From the NCBI GenBank assembly GCA_947846985.1, contig CANTUZ010000002.1:132459889-132523888 (forward strand): DNA of 64,000 bases. Direction: 5' to 3'. Shown piece by piece: positions 11,591 to 23,907 of the stretch. Position 1 is the first letter of the stretch. Each line of letters starts with the position of its first letter. The notes below the pieces were generated by a model. The model had not been told where the DNA came from. It searched no databases and worked only from the letters and a program-made list of their open reading frames with translations. This DNA is from Fratercula arctica. Taxonomy: Eukaryota; Chordata; Aves; Charadriiformes; Alcidae. Made by a program: the position numbers and the translations under genes.

Positions 11591-12040
11591 GAAAATCTTG
11601 GTGTTGTAAGACCCCTTATGCGGCATCTTATCTCATCTTTCCTTTGTCATCTTCCTAATCTCTGCTTGAAACTGGGAATAAGATAACAAAACCTCATTAA
11701 TGTTCTGTATTCCTCTAATCACAGTTTGAAATTCCTACGTTGTCGAGTTTTCAAAGAATATAGGTAGCAGTAATAGAAAATACCAACAAAACTTTCAGGC
11801 CACTTTCACTGCTGGAATAATTTCTTTCTGAAGTGTAATAGAAATGAACTCGCAAATGGAGCTGTTTCATAAGTTAAAGGTCAGTCATAATTTCCTGGAC
11901 AATAATGAAATATCCTTTTCAGTTAGAACAACTGTAACTGTTCTTAAAAAAGTCTTCCCTTCCATCTTTTTAACATTTTTACTATATAAACTGTACATAC
12001 CTATGACAACGATTATATAGTCCCACGTCAACATATCTTA
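11591..12040. other. non-coding stretch
   Basis: No gene or repeat recognised up to the LTR boundary at 12041. The last five bases (TCTTA, 12036-12040) may be one half of the LTR's target-site duplication. Confidence 0.5.
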
Positions 12041-12979
12041 TGTGGTGACTTGACCTTGACCAGCAGCCAGCTGCTCTGTCACCCCCTCTCCTCAACAGGA
12101 CAGGGTGAGAAAATAAAATGAAGAAAAAGCTCGTGGGTCAAGATAAAGGCAGGGAGATTAGTTATCAATTAACATCACAGGCGAAACAGACTCAGCATGG
12201 AGAAAATTAATTTAATTTATTGCCAATTAAAACAGATTTGGACAGTGAGTCACGAAAGAAAAAATGAAAATTAAAACTTCCCCCGCTCCCTTTGTCTCAA
12301 CTTCAGTCCCTCATTCCCAACTTCTCTACCTCCTCACCCGTCATCCCAGTCCCCACACACTGAGCAGCACAGGGTGTGGGGAATGGGATGTTACAGTCTG
12401 TCCATAACGGTTCTTCTCTGCCACTCCTTCCTCCTCACACTTTTTCCCCACTCCAGCATGGGTCCTCTTCACGGGCTGCAATCCTTCATGAGCTGCTGCT
12501 GTCCTTCAGGAGAAAATCTGCTTCATTGTGGGTCCTCCACACACTTCAGTGCGGGTATCTGCTCTGGTGTGCTCCTCTCCACAGGCTTCAGGGAAATATC
12601 TGCTCCACTGTGGTCTCACCCGTGGCCTGCAGGTGAATCTCTGCTCTGGCACCTGGAGCTCCTCCTCCTCCTCCTCCTCCTCCTTCTTCTCTGAGCTGGG
12701 TGTTCACACTGTTGTTTCTTACAGTTCTTTTTTTTTTTTTTCTCACTCCTCCTCTACTTGTCCAGTATATTTCCCATTCTAAAATAACGTTTTCCCAGAG
12801 GCACCACCAGCTTGGCTGATGGGCTCAGCTGTACCCTGTGGTGAGTCCATTGGAGCTGGCTGGAACTAGCTGAAAACGTCTGGAACCATCTGTGTCCAGC
12901 ACGAGGCAACCCTGGCCTCCCTCACAGAGGCCGCCCTTCAGCCCCTGCTGCCAACGATTTACCATGGACACCCAATACA
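12041..12979 (-). mobile_element. solo LTR of an avian endogenous retrovirus family
   Basis: On the minus strand the element starts TGTATTGGGTGT (12979 downward) and ends GTCACCACA, so it has the TG...CA ends of an LTR. It contains an AATAAA polyadenylation signal (plus-strand TTTATT at 12216-12221) about 175 bases before its 3' end. The second copy at 18983-20245 shares blocks in the same order: GTTGGCAGCAGGGG, CACAGCTGAGCCCATCA, GCTCCAGGTGC, GGAGCAGAT, GAAAAAGTGTGAGGAGG. A GGA trinucleotide tract sits inside. The flanks TCTTA (12036-12040) and CCTCA (12980-12984) differ only by two transitions, which fits a decayed 5-bp target duplication. There is no internal retroviral sequence, so this is a solo LTR. 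It resembles LTRs ending in AAACCACCACA that are common in bird genomes; I have not assigned it to a named family. Confidence 0.75.
12657..12692. repeat. (CTC)n/(GGA)n trinucleotide tract inside the LTR
   Basis: About ten CTC units occur on the plus strand. The tract sits at the same place in the LTR as the much larger GGAA array of the second copy (just before GAGCTCCAGGTGC on the element strand), so the family carries a purine-rich site prone to expansion. Confidence 0.85.
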
Positions 12980-13336
12980 CCTCAGAGTTCACTAATCCTA
13001 GAAGCAACTGTCAGGACACAAATCTTCTAGGATTTATTTGATAAAAAGCTCTGTCTTGATCACAATGAAGAGTCATTTTTTAGTCTTTGTACTACAAGCA
13101 TATTGTCTTTGATTAAGACATATCAAGACATATTTCTCAGCTATTGTTTGAATAGCCTCATATTTAAATTGTTTTTTTTTTTTTCTTTTTTTAAAAGAAC
13201 CACGCATGGATTTATTTTATTTTTAAATAGGACCTTAATTTGTTCATAAATCTGATTTTCAGAAGTTCTGAGCAACCAGTGCACCGAGTGGTAAGTACGA
13301 AACTCATATCTTTTAACATTTCAGCAAAACGCGGGG
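12980..13336. other. non-coding stretch between LTR and CR1
   Basis: AT-rich, with a T-rich tract around 13170-13192. No gene recognised. Confidence 0.5.
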
Positions 13337-13873
13337 TCTCTCGTGAGACCCCACCTGGAGTACTGCATCCAATTCTGGAGCCCCTACTACAAGAGAGATA
13401 TGGACGTGCTGGAACGTGTCCAGAGAAGGGCCACAAGGATGATCAGAGGGCTGGAGCACCTCTCCTATGCGGACAGACTGAGAGAGTTGGGGTTGTTCAG
13501 TCTGGAGAAAAGAAGGCTCTGAGGAGACCTTATAGTGGCCTACCAGTATCTTAAGGGGGCCTACAGGAAAGCTGGTGAGGGACTTTTTAGGATGTCGGGT
13601 AATGGTAGGACTAGAGGGAATGGTTTAAAACTAGAGGTGGGACAATTCAGACTGGACGTTAGGAAGAAGTTCTTCACCGTGAGGGTGGTGAGACACTGGA
13701 ACAGGTTGCCCAGAGAGGTGGTGGAAGCCCCATCGCTGGAAGTTTTGAAGGCCAGGCTGGATGGGGCTCTGAGCAACCTGATGTAGTGGGAGGTGTCCCT
13801 GCCCATGGCAGGGGGGTTGGAACTAGATGAGCTTTAAGGTCCCTTCCAACCCTAACAGTTCTATCATTCTATG
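13337..13873 (+). mobile_element. CR1 LINE, 3' third
   Basis: The copy begins abruptly inside ORF2 at TCGTGAGACCCCACCTGGAG, the RPHLEYC region, and continues to the CR1 3' tail (ATTCTATG at 13866-13873). The deduced protein is the C-terminal region after the reverse transcriptase palm. It is broken by an in-frame TGA at the RRL/G boundary (13519-13521 region), and the downstream part stays readable to a stop near 13784. 5' truncation is the normal outcome of CR1 retroposition. The TTGGAACTAGATGA block and the TTAAGGTCCCTTCCAACC block are well preserved, so the copy is of moderate age. Confidence 0.93.
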
Positions 13874-16800
13874 AAAACATTTACCTTTAAACAAGCACTT
13901 TTAAAACCTTGCTTGACTGGAAATGTGAATGGATTTGGTTTAGTTCTACCAGTAGTCCTACTCAATAACATTTTCATGGGCCTTCAGTATTTTGAAATAG
14001 CTTTGCTTGGATTTTCCCTATTTTTTTATCTTAGTGAGTTGCATACTGTACCTTAGTCATTAGTCATGTATCGGTGCCTGAGGAGAGTGTTTGACACATA
14101 TGCACTCAACTGGTAGTCCCAATAATCTTCATGTGTAAAGCCCTAAGAGTGCTTTCTGCCTTCTCCTTGATCAGTGGCAGTCTCAACAAAAGCATTTATG
14201 ATGAAGAAAAGTGGCATAGCGAATATTAATGTTTTTATGTTAAACACAGTATCTTATGATGTAAAAATGTAAAATATACCAATTTATGACATTCACTAGT
14301 GTAAGCAAAAGAGTGAACAAACCTATTATATATTTGAATTCCCATTTGGTGTTACATAATGGTAATTTAGCAGATTTTATAGCCTACTAGAAAGCCAATA
14401 CTAATTCTATAAAAACAAGCTAGTAAATTGGAAACACACAGAAAAAAAAAAAAGAAGAAAATAAAGTCCGAGAAGTTTTCTATATCCCTTGATTACTCTT
14501 TTAGCATAAAGAGAGTTTTCCCTCATAATATAGAGTATTGATTCTTGGTTCTATTTTTAGCTCATAAAATATGAAACGAAGGTGAACAGTATCATAACTC
14601 ACAAAGTTTAACAAACTTTACCTTGCAAATTCTTTCCTCTAGCTTTTTTCTGGTTTTGATAATCTAAAACTGCAGAAAAAAAAAATATCGAACCTGAGAA
14701 ACAATTAGGTTTGTATCATGAGTCATTATCATTTTTTCTCATGTGATAAGTTTTACCAGTCTTTGCTATGAGCTGTGTTCTTTCATTTGTAGGAATTAGT
14801 ATTTGAGGCCTTGGTTTCCATTTTCTTCCTTATTTTTCACCCTCCTTGCCAGTAGTCCAGAACAGGAGTACTTTGAACTCATGAGCATATCTTCTTAGAG
14901 TCAAAAGAGGACAGTAGTAAAAACTTTGCATCTTTTGTATTACTTCTCTCTTCATGAGTTTGAGCAGATGCAATCTGAGAGACTTTATCTTCTAGAATAT
15001 CTATTCTTGTTTCTTATTTTAAGTAATGCACTTTTGAAGAAGGTGTTCTTGGTGACCATGGAACATCACCCTTCAGAAAAACCACTCCTAGTTTAACAAG
15101 ATGATGTAAGCTCCACTTTTGGAGACTAGTTCCTTACTACATCCCATGCTCATAATTTTGGGCCTTCAGCTGTAATGGCAGAGACATTGTTTTGTCTACT
15201 GAGCACCAACAGAACGTAAATTTCGGCTTGCCTGTTGAAACAATTGGCAAATTACAGTCAAGCACTCAAAGCCATGACCTGCAAATATTAAATTTGTTTC
15301 TATAATCTTAGTTCATCCTGTGTGTAATTATACACAACAACGGATTTATCATAAAATTCTATGATTCTATAATATGACAAGACACATTATGCCATCAAGA
15401 ACTCATCAGTATTTCTGAGCCCCTCCATGCTTCTACGTCCAGTGGTGAATCAAGTCCACTGTCTTAGGTAACTATGTTAGCAATTGCAAAGGAGCCACTA
15501 GATCCATTGATTCAGCATTGGTATGCATACTAAAGCTCTGCAATGGTTCAGTTTCCTTTTAAAAAGTTTTAAACTCCAGCAAAAAGTTATGTTTAAGTGA
15601 GTAAGTACAATATCTTTCATAGGTCAGAATCCTCTCTGAATTTTCAATCTTTTGCTGGTGAGACATGTCTGAAATGCTGAGAACAATCTTGTCATATTCA
15701 CAAAAGATTTGAAATTCAGAACAGCCATAAAGAACAGCTTCTCAAATCCATAGGAGAATGGAAATCCTTTGTTAAGAGAAGAAGAGAGGTGATATTGTTG
15801 TCTACCCAAATCTAATGGATACGGACTACACACAAATAAGTTTGCATTGACTATTACAAGTCTGTTCTAGGCATAGGGAAGGAACATCTTTATCAATTCA
15901 TCTGCCTGCAGCCTTTCCAAAGGCTTTTTCTCTCATTAATTTCTTCAAAACCATTCTTCAGATTTTTGTCTATCTTTTATGACTTCCCACTGCTATTTTG
16001 TTTTCCTGTTTCCCCATGGTTTGCCTCATCTCTGTATTATATTTTTTCCAGAGTAGCCACACATTTTAGGGTGAAAATTTTCTATTATTTTTGAACAGCA
16101 CCAATGACATTCTGTGGGCACCAGAAAGGTATGTTGTTATACTGTAGTGTAAAACTTTCCAATGTATGCATGAAAATGCATATAAACTCTACGGTTGCCT
16201 CTGGGCTTACCTATGAATGAACGTGAATTCCTTTCTATTCTATCAATTTTTAATATGACACATTTTTTTCCTTTTATTTATCTCCATAAGGTAATACTAA
16301 CCTCCATCATCACTTAACATCAAGACTTCTATTTAACTGTCCATGTTTTTGGCACCGTTAAACACAGTGTATATTTTATATTTAAATTTGATGGATAAAA
16401 TGCCTATTTCCTAAATCAAATTACAAGATAATACCATATTTGTTTCTTGTCAAATTATTCAAATTTGTAGTATGTCTGTGAAATTATATGTATGTATATA
16501 CATAATTCCAAGCAAGTTTATTCTGATAAAAGATGATATAAAAGAGGTGGGTTTTGTTTTGTTTTGTTTTTCTCAATTAGGGAAGCAATAGCAAAACGAT
16601 TGGTTTTGTTTGCTTTCAAGTCTTGTTGCTCTTGGAGCCAGTACTGGGTTCCAGCCCGCACTGATCATTTTGTGGGTGCTTCCAGGTTGAAGTAGAGTTG
16701 TTATTTAACAGAGGTATTAAGAGAGAAAAATTGATAGGCAGATTAAGCAGCTAAAAGTCTCATTTTAAAATGTTATTTATATTTTATCCCACTTTAAACT

Positions 16801-18982
16801 ATGTAGTTAATTAACATAATCTTAAAGCGACAGGATTTCATATTTCACTTTCAGCTAATAATTTATGATTGAAATAAAATTACTTCTGGACTTCCTCATG
16901 ATGAACTACTATAAGATAAGTAAATACTTATACACATATAATTAGATTATAAATTTTGGGCTGGGAGGAGGAATAGGACTTTTCTGTCTGTACATTGGTA
17001 CAGCAGATCATATAATAGAATCATAATCCTGCATAAGGATACTTAGGTGCTATTGTAATATATGTTGGAAGGTTGATAGAAGTTTTCCCTAACTTATATG
17101 AATATATATTATGATTTCCTAATATATGTCTACTACTTAAATAAGAAAACTGCTGTGTACAACCTGACAATTTCTACAAGAAAGATTTTTACGTTGATGG
17201 ATGAACCCTTATTATTACTCAATATTTCTTCTCATTGCAAATTGGCCTAAAGGTAACACCTCCCACTTTCTCAACACACAACTGAGGGCCAAAAGAAAGT
17301 GAAAGAACTGACTTCATTCTAGAATATGCATATCATTCAAATTACTTTAATCGTTAATAGAAAAAACACAAATCCTTAATGTATTTAATTTTGACATGTA
17401 ATTATCAACACAATGTAAATATGAACACACGTAAAAGTATGTAATTATGGATATGTGCACACTGAATATTTTAAAATATTTTTATAACTATTTATTTGTG
17501 TATATATATATGTGTGTGTTTTAGAAGGAGCATTTGATTCTTTAATTCACTGTATTTTAAATCACCGACAAATAATTTTCCGTAAGTTTGACTTGCACTT
17601 CAACCTTGTTTCTCTCCATTATTTCAGTCACAAAATCCTCAAGGATAATTGAACAATATATTTGGTCTTCTGATAGTTCTGCTTTGAAAATACGTGTGAA
17701 GTTATTCCGTTGAAGATTGTCCTATGAGAATGTGCTTGAGAGGACAGGCATATGGCTTACTCCTTTCTACAGGAGCAAAGGTGCTGAATCATGCTTTGAA
17801 ATTCAATTACTATTTATTAAAACATTATTTTATGTTCTAAATTGTTTTAACTTTTAGTTGTAAACTATTTGAAACACTATGATATCATCTTGACTTTTCT
17901 AGTATAGTTGTTCTTCATTTGCAATTGTCCTCCATTCCAGAACAAAACCAAATATCAAACTAGAAAATGAAAGCAACTTCTCCAGTGTCCCATCTTGTGC
18001 TTGGAATCACTTCCAGTCTTCTGTCTGCCTGACTGTGACTTCGGCTGTTACTAAAATGCACCTTTTTCAAATACACCCACACTACCAAATCAGCCATGAT
18101 AATCATACCACTGTGTTTGCAATTCCACTACCTTTATACCATTTCTGAACTTTATAAGCAATTAGTTTTTATCTTCTTTCACATTATTGAATAGCACTGA
18201 CACAAGAACAGATAATCTGCAGGATCTCTTTAAAAGTAATGGCATAGGTTGGTGCTTCTCTATTTTAAATAAAGTTACATCTTTTTTTATGTTATTATTT
18301 ATTTATATATATCTTAAAATGTTGAATCAATTTTTTTTTTATTAAACACACTTTAACAGGTTATGAAATGCATGGCAAGAGCTCTTTTCCATTTACTCTT
18401 TAGAGTTTGTCATTAGTAATGCCTCTGTATTTTACATTTTTATTGATTCTGCTAGTTTATACATGATTTTGCTTGGGATCAGTATGAGGCTAACTGACAT
18501 AGACTTAACCTATTTATCCTACTTACTTTTAAAAATATTGGTAAAGTATTTTCTTTTTTTCTATTCCACTGGAAGCTTCCTCAGAATTCTGAGATTAGTA
18601 ATAATGATTAATTGATAATTGAGATTAATTATTTAGAAGAGTCCTCAAAAAAAATAATTCTAAGTAAAAGTTACTCAATCCTGACAATTAATAAAACTTA
18701 AATTCAGCAGCTGTCATCTAATATACCTCTAATGGAAAGAATTGTCTGGTCACTCTAATTTAGAGTTTTTTAATTTTACTCCCACAATAGAAACATATAT
18801 AGACAATTGAGGTCTTTTCTATCTTATGTAGACAATTATTTTTCTCTTTTTTTTTTCCTCTTATCATTAAAATATCTGCCATATAGCACTGTTAAAATTT
18901 GTTTCATCCTGGTATATTTAAATATTTTGTTGCATTATCAGAAGGATGTTGGTAAACACTGAAATTCTGTTCCCTTTGTATA
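13874..18982. other. 5 kb AT-rich non-coding stretch
   Basis: No gene recognised. It holds a (TTTTG)n tract at 16551-16571, a TA/TG dinucleotide tract at 17502-17519, and an isolated CR1-tail-like motif at 15356-15374, described separately. Confidence 0.5.
15356..15374 (+). repeat. isolated CR1-tail-like motif
   Basis: ATTCTATGATTCTATAATAT occurs here without any CR1 body upstream. The same 20 bases, to within the last position, end the CR1 at 1345-1364. It may be the tail of an extremely 5'-truncated insertion, or coincidence in AT-rich DNA. Confidence 0.35.
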
Positions 18983-20245
18983 TATATTGGGTGTAGGTGT
19001 AAAGGTGTTGGCAGCAGGGGGACTGCAGGTACTGCCCCATGCTGGACACAGATTATTTCAGCCAACTCCGACGGACCCACCACAGGACACAGCTGAGCCC
19101 ATCATCCAAGCTGGTGCAGCTTCTGGTGAAACATATTTAAGAAAGGGCAAAACCACTGCACTCGCAGAGGAGGAGGAAAAAAAAAGTGAGAAACTGTAGA
19201 GGGGATACCAAGGCCAGAGAGGGGGAAGAGAGAGAAGAGAAAGGAAGGAAGGGAGGAAGGAAGGGAGGGAGGGAGGGAAGGAAGGAAGGAAGGAAGGAAG
19301 GAAGGAAGGAAGGAAGGAAGGAAGGAAGGAAGGAAGGAAGGAAGGGAGGGAGGGAGGGAGGGAGGAAGGAAGGAAGGAAGGAAGGAAGGAAGGAAGGAAG
19401 GAAGGAAGGGAGGGAGGGAGGAGGAGGAGGGAGGAAGGAAGGAAGGAGGAAGGAAGGAAGGAAGGAGGGAAGGAAGGAAGGAAGGAAGGAAGGAAGGAAG
19501 GAAGGAGGAAGGAAGGAAGGAAGGAAGGAAGGAAGGAGGGAAGGAAGGAAGGAAGGAAGGAAGGAAGGAAGGAAGGAAGAGGAAGGAAGGAAGGAAGGAA
19601 GGAAGGAAGGAAGGAAGGAAGGAAGGAAGGAAGGAAGGAAGGAAGGAGGGAAGGAAGGAAGGAGGGAAGGAGAGCAGGTGGAGGTGCTCCAGGTGCTAGA
19701 GTAGATATCCACACTGCAACTTGGGAGGTCCCCACGCTGGACCAGATGGACATTCCATGAAGGAACTGTGGCCCATGGGCAGTCCACACTGGAGCAGATT
19801 TTCTCTTGAAGGACTGCAGCCTGTGGAGAGGACCCACATTAGAGTGGCGGAAAAGTGTGAGGAGGGAGGAGCAGTAGAGAGAAACCGTATGTACTGTTCA
19901 TAACCCTCCATCTCTCATCCCACTATGTTGCTTGTTGGGGGATATACTGGAGTTGGCAATGAAAGAACAAATTGAGCCTGGGAAAGTGAGAGTTGGAAGA
20001 TGTTGTTTTCATGTTTGTCTTTTTATTTCTCACTACCCAAATCTATTTGAATTGGCTATAAATTAATTTTCCCCAAGATAAGTCTGTTTTGTCTGTGACA
20101 GTAATTGGTAAGTGATCTCCCTGTCTTTATCTTAACAATATTTCTTGTTTCTGTTTTTTCTATTTTCTCTCCTGTCCTGCTGAGAGGGAGAGTGAGTGGG
20201 CAGCTGGGAGGGAGTTTGACTGTGTGATGAGGCTAGCCCACCACA
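18983..20245 (+). mobile_element. solo LTR, second copy of the same family
   Basis: Same family as the LTR at 12041-12979 but in the opposite orientation. It begins TATATTGGGTGT (the first copy has TGTATTGGGTGT) and ends GCCCACCACA. Shared blocks appear in order: GTTGGCAGCAGGG, CACAGCTGAGCCCATCA, ACATATTTAAGAAAGGGCAA, GCTCCAGGTGCTAGAG, GAGCAGATTTTCTCTTGAAG, GAAAAGTGTGAGGAGGGAGG. The 3' part AATTAATTTTCCCCAAG... then CTGTTTTGTCTGTGACAG is U5-like. The canonical AATAAA has become TATAAA (20057). The flanks GTATA (18978-18982) and GTATG (20246-20250) fit a 5-bp target duplication with one change. It is about 320 bp longer than the first copy because of an internal GGAA array. No retroviral genes are attached. 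Confidence 0.75.
19239..19671 (+). repeat. (GGAA)n microsatellite inside the LTR
   Basis: About 433 bases of nearly pure purine: long runs of AAGG units with interruptions by GGGA and GAGG units. It produces long open frames on both strands (Arg/Lys/Glu/Gly on plus; Pro/Ser/Leu/Phe on minus) that are translation artefacts. GGAA is the ETS-family core motif, and such tracts can form triplex structures. Confidence 0.97.
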
Positions 20246-23027
20246 GTATGTTGTCTCAGGAAAATAGATCTAAGAAAAATACTAAATTTTGAGAAGACTT
20301 GGCTAAAATTTGTAATGTATTTACAATATAAATTATATGCAGTTTTGTATTCCACTATAAAACCTATGCATGCTGTTTGTATAGATTGCAAGGTCTTGAC
20401 TGAAATAATTCAACTATATTTTTTTGTTTTCCAGTATCAGTGAGGAAGTAAAATGTATCAAGTTTAAAGGTAGGGTTATTAAAATGCGATTTGCCGGGAA
20501 AATAAGACAACTATAAAATTCTTAAAAGTTGAGTTCTGAAACACTACGTACTGAGTAGAGTAAGTGAGATGCTAAAAATATGTAGACTCCTGCAAATAAG
20601 GTAGAAACTTTGAGAAAAAAAACTGTTATTTTTAATTCGTGATAGCATAAACCTTGATCTTTGTGGTGTCAGTTGAGTGCTGAATGTGTTTTCAAGTTGT
20701 CCTTTGTGAAGTTAACACACAGTTAATTTGACAGGCAAGAGTGAGTAGTTCAGCTAAACTTGGATGAAATGTGTCTACATAGTTTATAAAAAGACTATCT
20801 TCTCTATTCAGAAGTTTTCTGTCAATGCAAAAAGAGAAACAGTGGTATTTTTCAACCATTGGTTTACATTTTCTTTAGGAAAATACTTAGGAAGGCATAT
20901 CCTAAGTCATTGCATCACTCCTTGAAGTTGCACCCTAGAAATTAAGCTCCATCTTGAAACTGCTTGGATTATTTTCCTACTACTTCCACCTTAAACTGGA
21001 AACTTGTCAGGATTACCAATCAACATTAAACTAATGGTTTCTCTGATTCAGTAACATTTTTAAGATCATAGAGTCTTGGGGTACTAGAATCACTTCAGTT
21101 ACATGCAACTCTACTCCTTCACGTTAATATTAATTTAAAACTCCTCTGTTACAGGAAAAGATAAAATAGAAACTGTGGTCATGAAGTTTTGTAAAAAATT
21201 AACCCTTTTTTAGTCTTAAAAAAAAGACGTTCTCCACATTTTTTATTTTAAATATGAGCTACAAAACTGTGTGAAATTCTGTATAGCTAATACACTGTAT
21301 GCCTATATCCCAATTTAAAGAGATGAGAAATCCTAATCAGGTAGTAAATAAATAAATAGATAGGAAGATGATGTTTACCTTCCAAATATAACATACATTA
21401 TTATATGTAGGATATAAATTTAAAACATTTATATACTTTTTTTCTTAAGGAAGTTAAAATATAAAGTGTGAAATATATCTAAAATAGTAAAGGAAAATAA
21501 TGTAATTCCTATGCATTAAATGCAAATAAAATATAAATAAATAGGACTATAAAAATGGTACTATAAAAATTACAATGTAAATAAAACTTAGAAATATAAG
21601 TATGAATTTAAGGTGTAAAAATATTAATTTTAGATTTAAGCTGGGATGGAGCTATCCAAAACTGACATGGAAAATTTTGAAAACCTAGAACTTAAGCTCA
21701 TCTTAACCTGGAAACTTAACCTAATTTTAATGATTTGGTTGCAACACCGAGTTTGCACTAGCTTCAATAAAAAATTGTAATGAAAAAAGGACAAAGACGT
21801 AGCAGGACCAGACAATGTTGAGTAATTTAATAATATATAAAACAAATTAATTACTTGAAAAACTGCACTGTAAGAATCCATGACTTGATAAAAATGTAGA
21901 ACCCTGGAAGCAAAGTGGGTCATGATATAGTGCACACACATAGAGCACATCGTGACTGTAAAGGTTTCTGTTCAAAAGAAGAGGAAGGAAGGAATCTGAA
22001 CAGTACCAATGAAAGGGCTGGGGAGAGGAGGAGCAAAAAATGATGAGGAAGGCAAGGGCATTTGCAACCCTGAGCAGCTGCAAGGGCCAAGCCTCTTCCT
22101 GGAGTCTGAAGGAAAATGAATGTGTTGCATGAACAGGAAAGGAGTTACTCAAGTGTATATATGTGTGTATACAAACATAAATATATGTTCTTTATGATTC
22201 AGAGAAGAATTCAGTATTTAAATATATCAATTTAACCTTACAGTATGGTAAACATGATGTAGATAACATACCAAAATTATCAATGTATAAGCAGAGTTAT
22301 AAGTTGACACCTGTGATTTATTATTGAGTGGGGTTATTTACGATGCTTACGTGTTTTTTCATAATGCTTTTTTTTTTTTTTCCCTAGTTCCTTCCATTCA
22401 CACAAACCTATATATAGATTGGAAGATATTTTGGAAGCAAATTTTTTTCAAGAGAATTGCTAAAAGCATAAGGAAACTATTAGATGTAGTTTTCAGTAAT
22501 TTAAATTTCTAATATTTGATTTTTAAATGATGAAACATCCAATAACCCAAATGACCCTACACAAACATGTACACGGAATAAATTATTTCAAATGAAAGCA
22601 CGAAAATTATTTGTTCAGCTGCTCTAGTGACTGGAAAGTTAGGAACAAAAGCTATTATTGTTCAGTGTATTTTTTCACAGGAAATAGACAGTGGCAAACA
22701 TACAGTAGTTCAACACATGAGATCAGAGACACAGTTTTTATAGTAAACCAAAACCAGATGTTGGAGGGGCTCAAGACCTTTACAGAAATTATTAGTTATG
22801 TTTGCCTTTGAAAGCAAAGAAAGTTTACAGAGAGCCATGTACCTGATTAAGAAAAAGACGGGTTACAAAAGCTATGAGTATTAACTCATTCAAGAAAAAA
22901 TATTATTTGCCATACAGACTGTCTATTTTATATATGACAGTTCGTAATGTACATAGGATTTGAATTTTGCTTTCATTTGATTTTTGGATCAATATGCTAA
23001 CTTCTTCATGCTACTTACCAACTTCAG
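20246..23027. other. AT-rich non-coding stretch
   Basis: No gene recognised. A-rich between about 21340 and 21620, with AAATA-type units. Two overlapping minus-strand frames (21636-22152) are without domains or repeats. Confidence 0.5.
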
Positions 23028-23078
23028 AAATAAGGAAAAGGTTAAAGATTTTAAAACTGAAGCCCAGAATTCAGGACA
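23028..23078 (+). other. possible micro-exon, coiled-coil character (E4)
   Basis: Fifty-one bases lie between an acceptor-like site (CTTACCAACTTCAG) and an almost perfect donor (ACA|GTAAGT). One frame reads NKEKVKDFKTEAQNSG, with Val5, Phe8 and Ala12 at coiled-coil spacing. The segment is too short to separate from chance on its own. I list it because it lies on the same strand, and has the same character, as the longer exon-like segments. Confidence 0.2.
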
Positions 23079-23907
23079 GTAAGTCCTCGCAGTTTCAGTT
23101 CCACTATGAATGGATACAAAATTAGACATTAAAGAAGACTTTTATTTAAATCAGAGAAAATTTTAAATGTATAAATATGTACCTATATGTACTACATAAG
23201 TAGTATATAGCTTTTCATACAGTATAAAGTCTTTCTCTAGTAAGGTATTAATGACTTAATATGCCTGGATGCTAACTGATTTAATTGGAATTTGATGGAA
23301 TAGCGAAAAATAAGGTCTCAGTGCTACATTCCTACAGGTTTGATGCAAATAGGCACTTATATAGGAAGAAAAAGAAGTGAGACCTTAGACACCAAGGTTT
23401 ATCTGCCACAAGGCACAAATCTATGGGAAATTGAACTGATTAATTCTAGTACCTCCTGAACTATTTGTTTTCTTGGCTTGTTGAAATAAGTTCTCTCTGC
23501 GTTCAGTATATAGGGTGTTTTCACTTGTGAAGTTACTGATGTTACTAACCAGGAAGAATTAATAGAGAGGTCAGTACATTTGAGGCAATACAGTAAAATT
23601 AACCTTTGCAAAGAAATTATATAATGGTATAACAGAGGAGAAAGCTGAAATTAGGACATTGGAATACTGATCGTATTTTTACCAAAGAAATTCTAACACT
23701 TCCTCATGTATTCTCACAAACTTCCTTGCATCCTACTTGTCTTCGTGTCAATCAGTTTGACTGATTGAGAGTGGCAGCTTAATGTTGAAGTCTAACAGTG
23801 TTAAGGGATTGATTGGCTTAAACAATAGTCACTCTGTTTTAGAGCAGGATACTTTACTGTTTTCCTGGTCTTGATCCAAACTCTGTATCTCTTTACTCCA
23901 ACCAAGT

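Noticed and set aside
12374..12782. Overlapping plus-strand frames of 84-106 codons
   Set aside because: They lie antisense within the LTR at 12041-12979 and end in poly-Leu or poly-Ser from the CTC tract.
19058..19837. Long open frames on both strands (up to 259 codons) across the GGAA array
   Set aside because: They are low-complexity translations of the microsatellite (Lys/Glu/Gly/Arg or Pro/Ser/Leu/Phe repeats) inside an LTR, not proteins.
22611..22811. 66-codon plus-strand frame following TATTTTTTCACAG
   Set aside because: The acceptor-like site is good, but the reading contains no regular pattern and no donor follows; not separable from chance.
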